Assembly: GCF_019925205.1 (NCBI RefSeq)
Contig: NC_083568.1
Location: forward strand, 22,132,393-22,196,392
Length of the DNA: 64,000 nucleotides
Direction of reading: 5' to 3'
Source of the DNA: Metopolophium dirhodum
Taxonomy: Eukaryota > Arthropoda > Insecta > Hemiptera > Aphididae
A model generated the notes under the pieces. It was not told the origin of the DNA. It saw nothing but the letters and a program-made list of their open reading frames with translations, and made no database searches. Positions 26,901 through 37,775 of this stretch are shown piece by piece (position 1 is the stretch's first letter; each line of letters begins with the position of its first letter). The translations under genes and the position numbers were made by a program.

Positions 26901-28312
26901 TAAGCTTATTGTGCAAATTGTACAGATTGTTTATTTCAAATAAAAAAGAAAAAAAAAACTCAACACATTGTTGGCCGGTTTCGTATAAGTTGTGTAGAAT
27001 GGCCACGTTGAAGGCGCCTATTCTAATTTATTTTTTAAAACGAATCGCATCTATGCGCTGTACGATCGTAAATGTTACCTGCTCGTACACATCTATGTAC
27101 ATTGTGTTGAGCACAACAATAATAATAAATATTTACCGTTGCGTTCTGCTTCTTTATTTAGGCACCTAACGACGCTCTTGAAATTTCAAGTGTCGGCGAG
27201 GGATAATGTGATTTTGGAGTACCTACCTATAAAAGTTTATTTTGTGCGAATGGAAAATGTAAACGGTCGATTTAACAGATCCCGGTAAGACTGAAATCTT
27301 TTTCTGGTGATAACTCTATTTTTTTCTTATTGCCCTGTTATATACCAAAGTACCAAACGTCTATAAGAGATGAAATGTGTCTTATTGTTATAGTACACCC
27401 CGATCACTTACGATTTGATTAAATTAGTGTGTTAATATTAATGGTTTCTATCACGAAAATTTTACAGACTTTCTGTATATAACTAATATTAAGATATTAG
27501 TTTTACCACATTTTTCAATTGAAATTATAAAGCATAGATTGTATAATCAAATTTTTTTTTTTGACAGCTTCATATTATACATATGAAAACATTGACTATA
27601 TAGAGCGAGTGATTACTGTAGAAAACAATTAACAAGTTTCAATAGGAAAATATTTGTCTTATTTGTGTCGGATTGAGTTACATAAGTGGTGATAAATAAT
27701 ATATTGTAAACCAATACAAAAAAGTTAAGCGTGCACGACAAGTAGATATCATCGACTCGAAATAATCTCGCAATACACCCAAATAGGTAGCTGTGCTGTC
27801 TAAACAATAATAATTATATTATTGGTATTTGACCGGCAAACCAAAAAAAAAGAAAAATTTCGTCTCAAAACGAATAAACAATAATACCTACCTAATATAG
27901 TTGTCATATTGAATGCGTATTTCGGGATATGCATAGGATTTGCATACGTTATATTTTTAAAATTTATTTTTTCAATTTATGTGTTCACAGGTACGTCATC
28001 ACGACGCTATGCGGTGAGGCATGCAACATTTCGTCGTCAGTGGTGGCCGTGCTTTTCTGGATCGGTTACTTCAACTCGACGCTAAACCCGCTTATCTACG
28101 CGTACTTCAACCGGGACTTCCGGGAAGCCTTCAAGAACACGCTGCAGTGCGCGTTCTGCAACCTGTGCCGGAGCCCACCGTCAGACTTGGAGGCGCTAGA
28201 CGCACGGAGGCCGTCCCTACGGTACGATGACCGCACGCGCAGCGTCTACTCCGAAACGTACCTGAACCACTGCGACAGGCGCCGGTCCAGCCAATTCGGC
28301 AGCAGCTTATGA
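2818..28312 (+). CDS. Octbeta2R: Beta-adrenergic-like octopamine receptor, Octbeta2R type (4 coding exons, 443 aa)
   Basis: Coding sequence is join(2818..2940, 8682..9203, 14489..14853, 27991..28312), 1332 nt. All junctions are GT-AG and in frame. The product is a class A GPCR for octopamine, expected at the plasma membrane and, from the family, coupled to Gs and cAMP. Visible landmarks: N-glycosylation sequons at N9 and N33; TM1 about 57-80 with N73; D101 in TM2; C128 pairing with C212; amine-binding D135 in TM3; DRY at 152-154; W180 in TM4; S224, S225 and S228 in TM5; a 72-residue third loop (about 245-316) ending in KMKREHKAARTLG; CWLPFF at 330-335; NPLIY at 369-373; cysteines 390, 393 and 396 as palmitoylation candidates. 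The tail motif RPSLRYDDRTRSVYSETYL resembles Octbeta2R more than Octbeta1R or Octbeta3R as I recall them. The subtype is therefore likely but not proven; the octopamine beta class is near certain. No break or missing key residue. Confidence 0.93.
4955..5560. promoter_or_regulatory. CpG-rich patch inside intron 1
   Basis: A stretch of about 600 bases is clearly richer in G+C and CG dinucleotides than its surroundings (for example repeated GTCGTC and CGCGCAG words near 5000-5130). No reading frame in it looks like protein. It may be an enhancer, an alternative first exon, or an old insertion. Confidence 0.3.
7295..7512 (+). mobile_element. 5S rRNA-derived SINE
   Basis: The block 7339-7397 resembles the internal promoter of 5S rRNA: GGTCAAGCATCAGCC corresponds to box A and GGATGGGTGACCACCCGGG to box C. 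This is followed by a body with ACACGTGTT and CTCCCACAGTAAAAA and an A/T-rich tail AAATAAATAAAAT. That fits a SINE of the 5S-headed (SINE3-like) type, mobilised by a LINE. The direct flanks (ATTTTTATGTGAC and ATTTTATTGTGAT) are similar and could be a decayed target-site duplication. The tail resembles that of the tRNA-headed SINE at 35261-35505. Confidence 0.7.
8682..9203 (+). CDS. Octbeta2R: Octbeta2R coding exon 2 (TM1 to TM4 and second extracellular loop)
   Basis: Acceptor ends GTGTGCAG at 8681; donor GTGAGT begins at 9204; both boundaries are phase 0. The exon codes residues 42-215. It contains the TM1 GGNLLVI segment, SLAFADM in TM2, the TM3 stretch from C128 through D135 to the DRY motif, and ISVDRYYAIVKPLKY in the second intracellular loop, a signature of beta-type octopamine receptors. 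C212 in the second extracellular loop is the disulfide partner of C128. Codon use is strongly GC-ended, unlike the AT-rich introns on both sides. Reading past 9203 gives a stop in the intron, confirming the donor. Confidence 0.95.
9204..14488 (+). other. Octbeta2R intron 2 (5285 bp)
   Basis: GTGAGT...TTTTTTCAG, phase 0. Very AT-rich with many T and A runs. Small frames (for example near 10369 and 13746) have low-complexity, hydrophobic or Phe/Tyr-rich translations and no support. No repeat or exon recognised. Confidence 0.85.
14489..14853 (+). CDS. Octbeta2R: Octbeta2R coding exon 3 (TM5, third intracellular loop, most of TM6)
   Basis: Acceptor TTTTTTCAG ends at 14488; donor GTGAGT begins at 14854 and splits the TGG codon of W337 (phase 2). 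The exon codes residues 216-336 plus two bases. TM5 carries the serines (224, 225, 228) that contact the phenol hydroxyl of octopamine in this family. FKEANRQEKQ opens the third loop and IKMKREHKAARTLGIIMG closes it; both flanks are typical of beta octopamine receptors. The middle of the loop is Asn/Ser rich and variable. TM6 ends at CWLPFFLW. The long minus-strand frame over this exon is a GC-driven shadow. Confidence 0.95.
17840..19170 (+). mobile_element. Decayed Jockey-like LINE, linker and reverse transcriptase region
   Basis: Translating all three plus frames gives, in order, pieces typical of a Jockey-clade ORF2: the pre-RT linker with KSLNTLSDYLKRLLSKYRSK (about 17860), the acidic DDVDNFP region (about 18140), the catalytic block NATVSNYANDKNQSL (about 18625-18665), then NDLEPYYRKWK, a TTKYL-type thumb and a KPIWT-type motif near 19035. 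Frameshifts and stops are frequent. The expected YADD catalytic box reads YAND, so it is inactive even apart from the frame breaks. Old insertion, same strand as the host gene. Confidence 0.65.
22560..24480. promoter_or_regulatory. CpG-rich block in intron 3
   Basis: About 1.9 kb with many CG dinucleotides (CGCGCG words near 22840, 22915 and 23345, GTCGTCGTCGTC near 23610) interrupts otherwise AT-rich intron. Frames inside (for example 22576-22794 plus, 23917-24159 minus) have no recognisable domain. In aphids, unmethylated CpG-rich DNA often marks promoters or enhancers, so this could be an internal promoter, an enhancer, or an unplaced transcript. Confidence 0.35.
25970..26785 (+). mobile_element. 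Truncated, internally deleted Jockey-like LINE
   Basis: From about 25970 the sequence codes the latter part of an AP-type endonuclease: IPGY, NHPDGTAHGGVAILIKS (about 26085) and the catalytic GGDYNSKHQSWGCR block (about 26310). After YKMFSPPEPISYL at about 26440 the frame changes directly to the reverse transcriptase thumb: WRVKINQNKSQHTTFTLKQG, TAKYLGLILDKRSTWKKHL, KLTIYKALLKPI. Most of the polymerase, including the catalytic box, is therefore missing. The sequence ends in an A-run at about 26769-26782. Less decayed than the copy at 17.8-19.2 kb. Confidence 0.8.
27991..28312 (+). CDS. Octbeta2R: Octbeta2R coding exon 4 (end of TM6, TM7, cytoplasmic tail)
   Basis: Acceptor TGTTCACAG ends at 27990; the first base completes W337, then YVITTLC follows. 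TM7 holds FWIGYFNSTLNPLIYAYFN, followed by helix 8 (RDFREAFKNTL) and a cysteine cluster (390, 393, 396). The tail has an Arg/Ser/Tyr segment with candidate kinase sites and ends QFGSSL, stop TGA at 28310-28312. The exon is 13.1 kb from exon 3, so an alternative last exon in the intron is possible, although I found none. Confidence 0.95.
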
Positions 28313-28764
28313 TCCACCCCGCCGCCAAGACCCCGGCCCCGAGTCTAGAGCTTTTTCCGCACATCCCTCGCCGCCACCGCCGCAACCTGCACCGACGCCC
28401 CCCGCCCCCATCGCCACTGGAGAGAAACCCGCCATCCCCGAGGGAAACGAAAAAGAAGAAATCGAAAATCAGCCGCCACGATTATTATTAGTCTTATCTC
28501 ACCCACCGCGGCGTTATCGTATGATGATACCTAATATTATTGTTGTAATATTTATATGATAGATGGTATATTTACCTATTTGACTTGGCGATAGTAACAA
28601 CGACAGTAATAATAATAATAACATTATTCCGTGTGATTTTATCTGTCGTCGACTTGGCAACTTTTCAGAAAATACGATGAATTTATTTTTGTTTTATCTA
28701 ATATCTAAAAACATATTAAGTATTTTACATTTTTCTATGACTATCAGCAGTATTCGTTCTTAAA

Positions 28765-28770
28765 ATTAAA
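28765..28770 (+). terminator. Candidate poly(A) signal ATTAAA
   Basis: ATTAAA lies 453 bases after the receptor stop, with a GT-rich segment about 35 bases further on. First plausible signal after the stop. Confidence 0.25.
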
Positions 28771-29893
28771 TTCCTTGCATATTCCGAGACGTAATATTAC
28801 GCCCGGTTTGCGTGCGATAAATTAATAATCTTCGCGTGTATAATATGGTACAATAATATAACTCGAGTGGGTCACGCGCGGTCCAAAATTCGCGCGTCAT
28901 CGGCACTTGAACGACGATGATAATATAGGTGCAGACGTCATGATTCTAGTACGATTATACAGACAAGCTGCTCTTCATCCTCCTCATCCTCCGCCACTGC
29001 AATTACCTCACGACAGAGTACTATAATAATAATAATTACTACAATCCGACCGTAAACTGTAGTTGTCGATCAACGCTCACCCAACGGTAGCGGGTCGTCG
29101 TGATATCATTATCACAGTGCCGTGTGCTCGTGTTCCGTCGAACCGGCAGGTGGTTTGGTGACGAACTGTCATTACTGCGCCCATCGTCGACCGCCGCGTG
29201 GGCTTGCCACAACCACTCGAACGGATGAACAATATCGTATTATTATTATAACGCGTTACTTCATAACAATGATATTATTCGTGAGACGATGCGATCGCTC
29301 TTTTGACCCAGACTAAACTTATAACTATCGTGATCGTTTTCAGACTAGTCGTTTTGCATTTTATTGCGATTATAATATTATATAATATTAATATAGTCGC
29401 CGGCAAGCGCCTTGCAGCTGCCAAGTTGGCTATGATAATATAATATTATAAACAAATAATAGACGCGCATTTGCGACAATGACTGCAAGTCACGTGTCGA
29501 TCGTGCGCATTAACTACCTAATAATACTATTAATATAAAGTACAACATATTTAATTAATCGCATATTCTGATTTTATAAGTTTTTCTAACTTTTAATTGA
29601 ATTAGAAAATAATAATAATTTGAAAAATAGCGTACTCGTCGATGTCAATACGACCTGCAGAGTTAAGTGTTATGAATTATTATTATTGATATTCGCTTTT
29701 ATCTCAAAGATAACAATATAATATAATATAGCAATATGATTTTCTATACGACGAAAACAACAGTGATTGCGAGGGTTTACACTCATATTATCAATCGTAC
29801 GGACCTATCGTATAACCAATATCATCAAACGGATACCGCGGGACACAGAGTTTTCAACGAAAAAATTTGATGACAATTCTAATTTCTAATCAA

Positions 29894-29899
29894 AATAAA
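29894..29899 (+). terminator. Candidate poly(A) signal AATAAA
   Basis: First canonical AATAAA after the receptor stop (about 1.58 kb), followed within 20 bases by AGTGTGG. Would give a long 3' UTR covering the CpG-rich stretch. Confidence 0.25.
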
Positions 29900-29900
29900 T

Positions 29901-32900
29901 TCCATAGTGTGGCAAACCGTAGAAAATAACGAATAATGTACTAAAGCGATGTGTTTTTAAAATTAATTTTACCTTCCTCTTGGAATTTTGTCAATTTAAA
30001 ATTAATAGTATGTTAACATTGAATCCATAATATTCTATCGAACCCGGTTAAGAACAATAACCAACAAGACTGTATAATTTCTTTTTCGTCTTAATTACCA
30101 AATAGCCTTAGTGATAAAAAAAATATTATTATAATCATTGTAAAATAATATAACTGTAAGGTGTACAATATTTAAAACAAATTAGTAATAATGTAAATGA
30201 TCGCTAACTTTTTACTGCTTTTTTTTTCTTTTGAGATTGGTAGCTATTATTAAAATATAGTTTCACCAATACTTTGGGTGCAAGTACACCCAATTTACAC
30301 CTGACGCATACGTAGACGTTATGAATCATAACTTATGATGTTACGTCTTTTGCAACCGTGGTTGCCTATGAGTGAGTGGTATGGTAAGAATTATTGTATT
30401 TTCTCAACGTTTTTCGAGTCTCGTCAAATGAAAATTAAAAAAAAAAAAAAAATAAAATAATAGTAAATAAATCTCGTTAATATATCGACACGTTTATGAA
30501 CAATGTATATGGTACGGACCACGAAAAGTTAATGAAAATATGATAAACCTTCTCAGTTAAATACCTACATATTGTATAGGATGACGTGTTAATCCAGCAA
30601 CATTTGTCTGATAAGATCTCGTGGAGACTAGAGTTATGGTTAGACCGTAATTGTTATACCTATACATTTTGTAATAACGATTTGAAATGTCGTGTATCAA
30701 TAAAATCGCTGTGATACGTTTTCACAAAACGTCACGATAACCTAGCTGATGAACTACACTGTCTACACTTTATATGACTACACCGTAACTATACACAGTG
30801 TTCCTATTGTAATATGCGTACAACATACCAATTATTATTGTGTTAACTGTAGACGTGTATTATACGATATTATATGTTAACAGTTAACTCGACGATTAGT
30901 AATATATTGTTTCACTCGTGTTGTCCACTGCACACCAAGGGCCTAGTTTAATTAACTTTAATTTAGTATCGTTTCCACGGTGTATATTGTTTTGGGGGTT
31001 AATTTACAGTTTCCTTTTGGTAAATTAATGTGCACAAAAATTATAGCAATAATAATAATAATAATAATAATAAAATTACAACAAAGAGTATGGTTAGAAT
31101 GCGGGGTCTCGGCGGAACAATTTTATAAGATAATTAATTGATTAATTTGTTTTTGTTGATTTTTTTTTTAGGGTTTAAAATAAGTATACAGTAGCAGGAA
31201 TTTTATAGCAAAATTTGATCAACAATTTCTTTCGAGCGTATTATAAGAGAAAATGTAAGTTGAAATTTCCACGAAAAAGGAGATAAATTTAAAATTAATA
31301 ATTTACAATATGTAGATGATAAATACTACTTCCGAAAAGGAGGAAAAAATAATGATGTAATATTATTTATTATCATAATGTAAATACGCGAAAGGACCGT
31401 TGGTCGAAAATATATATTGTAATAATTATTATTATAATTATCATTGTTTTATTTTTTTTTTTTTTTACTATTGGATTCGTTCTATAAACTATTGTAAATA
31501 ATTGCGTTTGTTTTTGATAATCAATTTTTTTTTTTATATAATATAACAATTGTGTATAAATACCTAGGTAACATTACAAGTAGCAATATTGAGATGTTAC
31601 AATTTACTAAATAAAAAGTATAACATAACATTCAGACGGAAAAAATAAATCACTTAGCGGACACGAATTACGAAGAAATCTTTACTGCAGGTACATCAAT
31701 AATAATGTCGTGATCCGCGGATGAGAAAAACAATGGTAAATATGAAATATTTTGAGCTGAGCGCGTTTTTCCGAGTAAAAGTATAGATACTGTAAGGCAC
31801 TGATTCGTTTATATTTGACCTGTCTTTTCTTCGAGACACTCGCTGTAAAGCTAAAAGAAAAACAACAAAAAATAAAAAAACTTTATACGATATTTTGTAA
31901 CCACTTCAATGAAATCAATTCGTTTTTCTGCACGGAGAAATATAACACAATTTACAATATAGAAACCGTATAATATGCAAGGTACACGTTAACACCATTA
32001 TGGCAATATAGCTGGTACCTATTATTATGGCGTTATTGTAATATATATAAACTTTCAACGCTTTACCCGAACTCACGAATCCAAAACAGTCAAACATTTT
32101 TACTTTTTTTTACCCGTTGTGTTTCCAACACTACAGCAATGTTGCTGGTAAATTATAGCGATCATTATTATCGTTTCTATACTACGCTCTACGCGAACTT
32201 GGACCAAAATATTATATTATGTACACGATAAATTGTGTATTATAATTTAATCTATATACGCCGCAGCCGACCTTGGGTTAACGCCCCCTATGCTTCACCT
32301 ACAAATAAAAAAACCAAAAGCTTAAGTATTTATCGAAATTACGAAATAAAATATATTCTGATGTATTTCATTCGGCAAAATTAATTATTATGCATGGACG
32401 ACGCTTTTAAACGGATTTTACATTAATATATTAATCGTTTTCGATGATCGTTTATACACCTAGTGAAATTACTGTTCCTTCTTGTAACATAATAATAATA
32501 ACATAATATTATAACATACAAATAGGTATGCAATACGTTATAATACTAATATTTAAATGTACACAATGTTAATGTTTATTTTAAAAATATATGTATTGTT
32601 TTGTTATTACCATTATATTAATAATAATTACTAGCGAAACGATCATGTAATACTATTATTATACTATATGATATAATATAATATATATTATGTATATTGT
32701 TTACGAACTACGATATAGTAATAATTATTATATATAATATATTTAATATTAGATGCAGACACATTTTGTACCTGAAAGTCCTAAACAAAATTGTAAAAGT
32801 AGCATTGATTATTAATCCTTTATTTATACATACATTTTTACTACCTATATATACAATAAATATATAGTTACATACATGTACAAAATTATATCAAAAATCT

Positions 32901-35260
32901 ATATATTATATCTTAAAAAAAAAAATATATATATAATAAGTATAATTTATTATAATGTATTATGTGTATACTTTAACTACTATATTTATTATTAATTATA
33001 GCCCACTTATGACAAAAATGAACTAGAGTGATTCTAACAGATTTGTTATGTGTTAAGTCTTGCTTGAAATTTTGAACTATTGTATAATATAATATAATGA
33101 TTAAATAACTACGTATTGAACTTATTGATTTTTTTTTCCCTGTAGTCTTGTGCACTTGTGTCACATAGTATTTTTTTTTTTTTTGTAAATCTCTGAAAGA
33201 ATATTCCACAAGATATAAAAAGAAATGTTTTAACAACTTTTTGTCATCAAAAAGACAGTTTTTCATATTTTCTTTTGAGAGAAAAACTTTTCTTAAATAT
33301 TGTTTATGCACATTGCACACACTACACACACACACACACTCGAAAATTATTTATATATATTATATAAATAATATATAATATATTTGTATTACTAATTTTT
33401 TCAGCTTCTTTATTGTATATTATTCATTTCGTTTCATCGATTTTCATGAACAACAAACAACCCAAAAAACAAAATCGTATAATAAATAACCATTAAATTA
33501 GTAAATCACACCAAATGTATTATAATTTACTAATTAGTTTTCCAAAACAAAAAACTACTTGGTTCAACATGTACAGTAAATTGTAGAAACATAAATTGTC
33601 ATACAGTATGATATTATATCGATATTAAAATAAATCTAATCATGCTAACTTATCTTAATGTTGTGATTCAAAAATGTACATAAACGTACACTTCTCTCTT
33701 TTTGTTTCAACTCCCCCAAATATAATTTTTTGAAACAATTCAATTGCTATTAAATGATTAAATGACTGGTTACCTATTGTAATTGTTGTAATTAAAATTT
33801 AACTAATTTAATACATTTATGAGAGCAGAAAAATGGATACGCATTACTCATGTGATCCTTCTGTCGACCATAACTTTTTATTTATACCTCATTTAAGGTG
33901 ATATAGATAATTTATTTTAAATCAAATAATAATGATAATATGACATACCGAGTGTTTAGGTCAAAAAGTTTAATCGACTGTGGTGTACGTTGACAATCAT
34001 AATGGCTGTTCTATCACTAGGCTCTTTTATTTGTGATTCCATTCGACACTAAGTCGAATATCTGCGTGTCTAAAGTGCAATGTTAATTTGTCGCATTAGA
34101 ACTAAATTCAATTACAATATTAATCCTAACCAAAATAAAAATAGTGTGGTGAAGAGGGATTCAAATCCAGGGATATGCTTTAATCTTGAAGCTGTTCAAG
34201 ATCCAGAAATAGTTAAAAACCACTGATATTATATGTTAAAATATGATATGCGCTAAGATACAATAACGGTCCAATTTTGGACGTCAAATTTCTCTATCGA
34301 TGTGTATGACAGCATGGCGGTAGCATGTGCTCACTGCTCTGATAAAGAGTTAATTCACATCCCGACTGTAAAATCGATTTTGCCATCTGCCATCTGGCAG
34401 TTTAGTTAAGTGCTATAATAACTTTTGTCCCGTTCTTAATAAGCCCTTCTATTTTTCAATTGATTTTGTATTCGTGAACAACACTAGTCCTACGTCGGTA
34501 ACGCTACTATATATAAACACTTAGTGATAAAGTACGCGGCTTGTCAACGCAAGGACCTATTTTTTTTCATCTGGCTTATCTATATTTTAATAAAAAAAAA
34601 TGTCAATACGTATCTATAATTTAAAGAACGTTTTTACACATACCTACTGATGTATAACGACACTTTGGTTTCCTTTATTTTGATCCCTTTTTTGTTTTCT
34701 ACTTTTACTTTTTTATAGCAACCACTAGTATTCTTAGAATTGCTTTCACTATATCAAGTAAGGCGAATGAAAATGTGTGATGTACCTATACAAATTATTA
34801 TACCTATATAAAAAAAAAACATCATAATATGAATTAATTCAAAAATAAAATCACATTGATACATATTCACATTATCACACATCTAATTTAGACAACAATA
34901 AGAAGTATTTAATTTAATCAGGCTAGAAGATTAAAATCGGGCTCGCACAGTACACATAACACACGTGTAACGAACAACATTAATAATAAATTATTGTAGA
35001 AGTGATTTTCACTACATTGGGAATATTTATTGATTTGTTTTGATTTAGACACGTTAATGTTGACATTATTTTGAAATGTAAATTGTCATCGTAAACCATG
35101 AAAATAAAATACTTACATGATAATATTATTATACAATTTCGTCTAGGTATACTTTTCTTTTTTTGTATAATTATCATAAATATAAAAACCCATATACGGT
35201 GGACTGGCGCCTCAAGCGACAAGCATTCTAGAATACAATAAATTATGGTTTAATATCATG
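29901..35260. other. AT-rich intergenic stretch, no gene seen
   Basis: Contains an (AAT)n microsatellite at about 31048-31073, TA-rich low complexity at about 32640-33380 with a short CA repeat near 33324-33339, and a small hairpin at 30274-30293. Small frames in it show no protein-like composition. Confidence 0.5.
31048..31073. repeat. AAT microsatellite
   Basis: About eight perfect AAT units ending TAAAATTAC. Confidence 0.9.
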
Positions 35261-35505
35261 TTTATTTATTTATTTCATTATTAATTAACCCGCGGCAGCT
35301 TAGGCCATTGGGTGGTTTTTACTGTGGGGGAGTGTACTGTAAGTTAAAACACGTGTGTTTTGGTTTTAGTAGATTTTTTTATGGCAGCACTTCTCTTCGG
35401 ACTTGCCCGAAGAAAAATGCCGCCCGCGGCCGGCATCGAACCCGCGCAGGTGTGCGTCGCAACTGACGCCTTAATCCACTCGGCCACCCCGTCCCACCCC
35501 CTGTT
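35261..35505 (-). mobile_element. tRNA-derived SINE (minus strand)
   Basis: Read on the minus strand it starts near 35500 with GGTGGCCGAGTGGATTAAGG (box A) and, about 30 bases later, GCGGGTTCGATGCC (box B), as in class II Ser/Leu tRNAs. A body follows with ACACACGTGTT and CTCCCCCACAGTAAAAA, ending with AAATAAATAAATAAA. The tRNA arms do not pair well, so it is a SINE head rather than a working tRNA. The tail shares motifs in order with the 5S-headed SINE at 7295-7512. Confidence 0.78.
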
Positions 35506-37775
35506 TTTTTTTTATCCATAAACTATCACAAGAGCCACGAATCACAATAGTCACAACGACCATAGTACTATAATATGATAGTTAATGTGTTTTACGTAGG
35601 CTTTACAAAGCTTATAATAATATAATACACATCAGGTGCAATCTCAATAATACAATAAAAACAGTAACTTTTTATTCTTTGGATATTAGAGAATGATAAT
35701 ATAATGATAATATCTATCGGGAATGCTATTCATGAAAATATAGGTCATTTGTATTACACTGATACAATTTGTTGTGTGACTCCCAAACTGCGTTTTTTCA
35801 AATTGATAATAATAATGTATATGCACATCGACGCTCTTTGATATTCAAATGGTCGAATTTAAATATATTGTTATTCTTTTGTGAATAACGAGCTATTATT
35901 TAGGTTCGCAGCAGTAATCTCAAATGATGTGTTCCAAGTGAATTTTCAAAAACCTATATAAAAAGATTTATTTATGTTTTTAAATATAAATTGTTATCAA
36001 TATCACACGCGTATACGTTCGCATATTATATTGTATAATATTTTAAATTTGATCCTGTGCACATTATACTATATTCTATAGAAAAATATGTCTGAACAAA
36101 TAAAAGAACGTTTTGGATTTTGTGCACGATGTGGGTTAAATAAATTGGTTTCATAACGCCGTGTGCTTATATTATTTTGTGGGTGTAAGAGACGCCAGAG
36201 ACCTATTATTATTCATAAAACTAGTCCCCTAAATTATTGTTCATGTAGTACTTCACACAATACACAAACACATCGTTTTGACATTTAACACATATTTGAT
36301 ACACTTTGGAATGATTTTATTTTCCATTTGCAAAGCGTAGCAATACAAAAAAAAATTACAAGCAATCATCCCGTTTTTAACACAATACAAAGGTATTAAA
36401 CCAAGTACAAAGGTAAAAAAAAAACTGGTTGGAGGGTGGAAAGCCAACAGTTTTCTGTTTTAATGCAGGTAAATACAATAAATCATAAATGTTCGTTGTT
36501 TTATCGCTGGCATTTTTCTCACTTCGTGCAATGAACTGAATATATTAAATAACATTTTTATAGCATTATACATGCGTGCATGAATGTACGTACAGATTAA
36601 CTATTATTTTTATTTCACTCAACACGATGGAACATTTGAGATAGGCAGGGTATAGGTTGTAAATGCTAATGGTTTCCACAAAAGTATAACACGATGATTC
36701 TCTGTAATATAAAGTATATTCATTTATTAGTAAGTTATCCCTTCTAAAAATCTAAACATTTTATGAAATGTTGTATAATAATATCTTATTACATATTTAA
36801 AATAAGACATTCAATGGATTTGCAAATACCACTCGCTGCCAAACATGTTTTTTATAGTCAAATATTTTTTTGTTAACTGTCAGACTTATTTATATTGACT
36901 ATACTGATTATTCATAAATATAATTAATTTAAAACTATGTATATCAATAGATCTACCATTGTGAACATAAAACAAACTACTATCTTAGTAAAATAAAAAG
37001 TAAATAATTATATTTATTTATATTATTTTAATACTTTTATATACACGACAAACTGAAAAGTTAACTTTTAACAGTTATATAACTGAAATTATGTTAGGTA
37101 CTTCATATTATACACACTTATAGAAGTATTTCGTCACTTCTATTCAACAAAAAGTAATTAGAGGTTCATCTTGTAAATTGCTGGCGGTGAATCTCTAGGA
37201 ATAGGTATGGAAAGTATTATATACGAGATTTATGCGATGAAACTTTAAAATTTTTTTTTGTGATACCAAAGATGGAGAACCGATTTGGTTTGTTTTTTTT
37301 TTATCGTAGAGCTTTATCTGGACTTCACAATTCACATTATGAATACTGTCTATGATTTTTGTTTATAATTGCCAATCGAACTGCATGTATAATAATTAAA
37401 ATTAAATATTTACTCGGCAAAACTGTATTGTCAAACGTCCATGTGTGTAAAGGATTTTATTGCATACACAAATATCTACAAGCTCACATATTGTGTAATG
37501 TACATATATTATTGGGTGTAAACCCGAGCGCAGACTAATTAGTTGTGTTTATTGTGCACATGAAACATTACAGATAATAAACGCACACACACACATATAT
37601 GTACTATTCGTCAGCCGCCAACAAAACACAAAAATATTCTTCGTGATTGGAAATCGAATAAAATTTCATATAATTTTGTACGAAACGAGTGCACTCATTT
37701 TTTTTGTTAATTTATAGTTGTATTATTATAACTCGAGCTAACCAACTATGGACTGACCATGGTTTGATTGCAACT
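35506..37775. other. AT-rich intergenic stretch, nothing recognised
   Basis: No convincing frame, RNA gene or repeat. The only notable small frame (minus, 36253-36447) is Phe/Cys-rich low complexity. Confidence 0.5.

Larger units (their letters stand above)
14854..27990 (+). other. Octbeta2R intron 3 (13137 bp)
   Basis: GTGAGT...GTTCACAG, phase 2, splitting the conserved Trp codon at the end of TM6. It holds a decayed LINE (about 17840-19170), a CpG-rich block (about 22560-24480) and a truncated, internally deleted LINE (about 25970-26785). No alternative TM7 exon was found by eye. Confidence 0.85.
28313..29900 (+). other. 3' UTR and flank of Octbeta2R
   Basis: The first 180 bases are GC-rich and proline-rich in two frames; a frame shifted by one base (28266-28559) is described in the findings. 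Two candidate poly(A) signals are ATTAAA at 28765-28770, followed by a GT-rich stretch near 28805, and AATAAA at 29894-29899, followed by AGTGTGG. A CpG-rich stretch at about 28860-29330 lies between them. Which end is used cannot be told from sequence. Confidence 0.45.

Noticed and set aside
28131..28385. 84-codon minus-strand frame over coding exon 4
   Set aside because: GC-driven shadow of the receptor tail.
30274..30293. TTGGGTG/CACCCAA hairpin with 6-base loop
   Set aside because: A 7-bp stem is expected by chance in a window this size.
33100..33340. 120-codon minus frame and neighbouring low-complexity frames
   Set aside because: Lys/Phe/Tyr-rich translation of A/T runs.
35420..35500. 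Possible genuine minus-strand tRNA gene
   Set aside because: Box A and B are present, but acceptor and anticodon arms do not pair well and a SINE body and tail follow.
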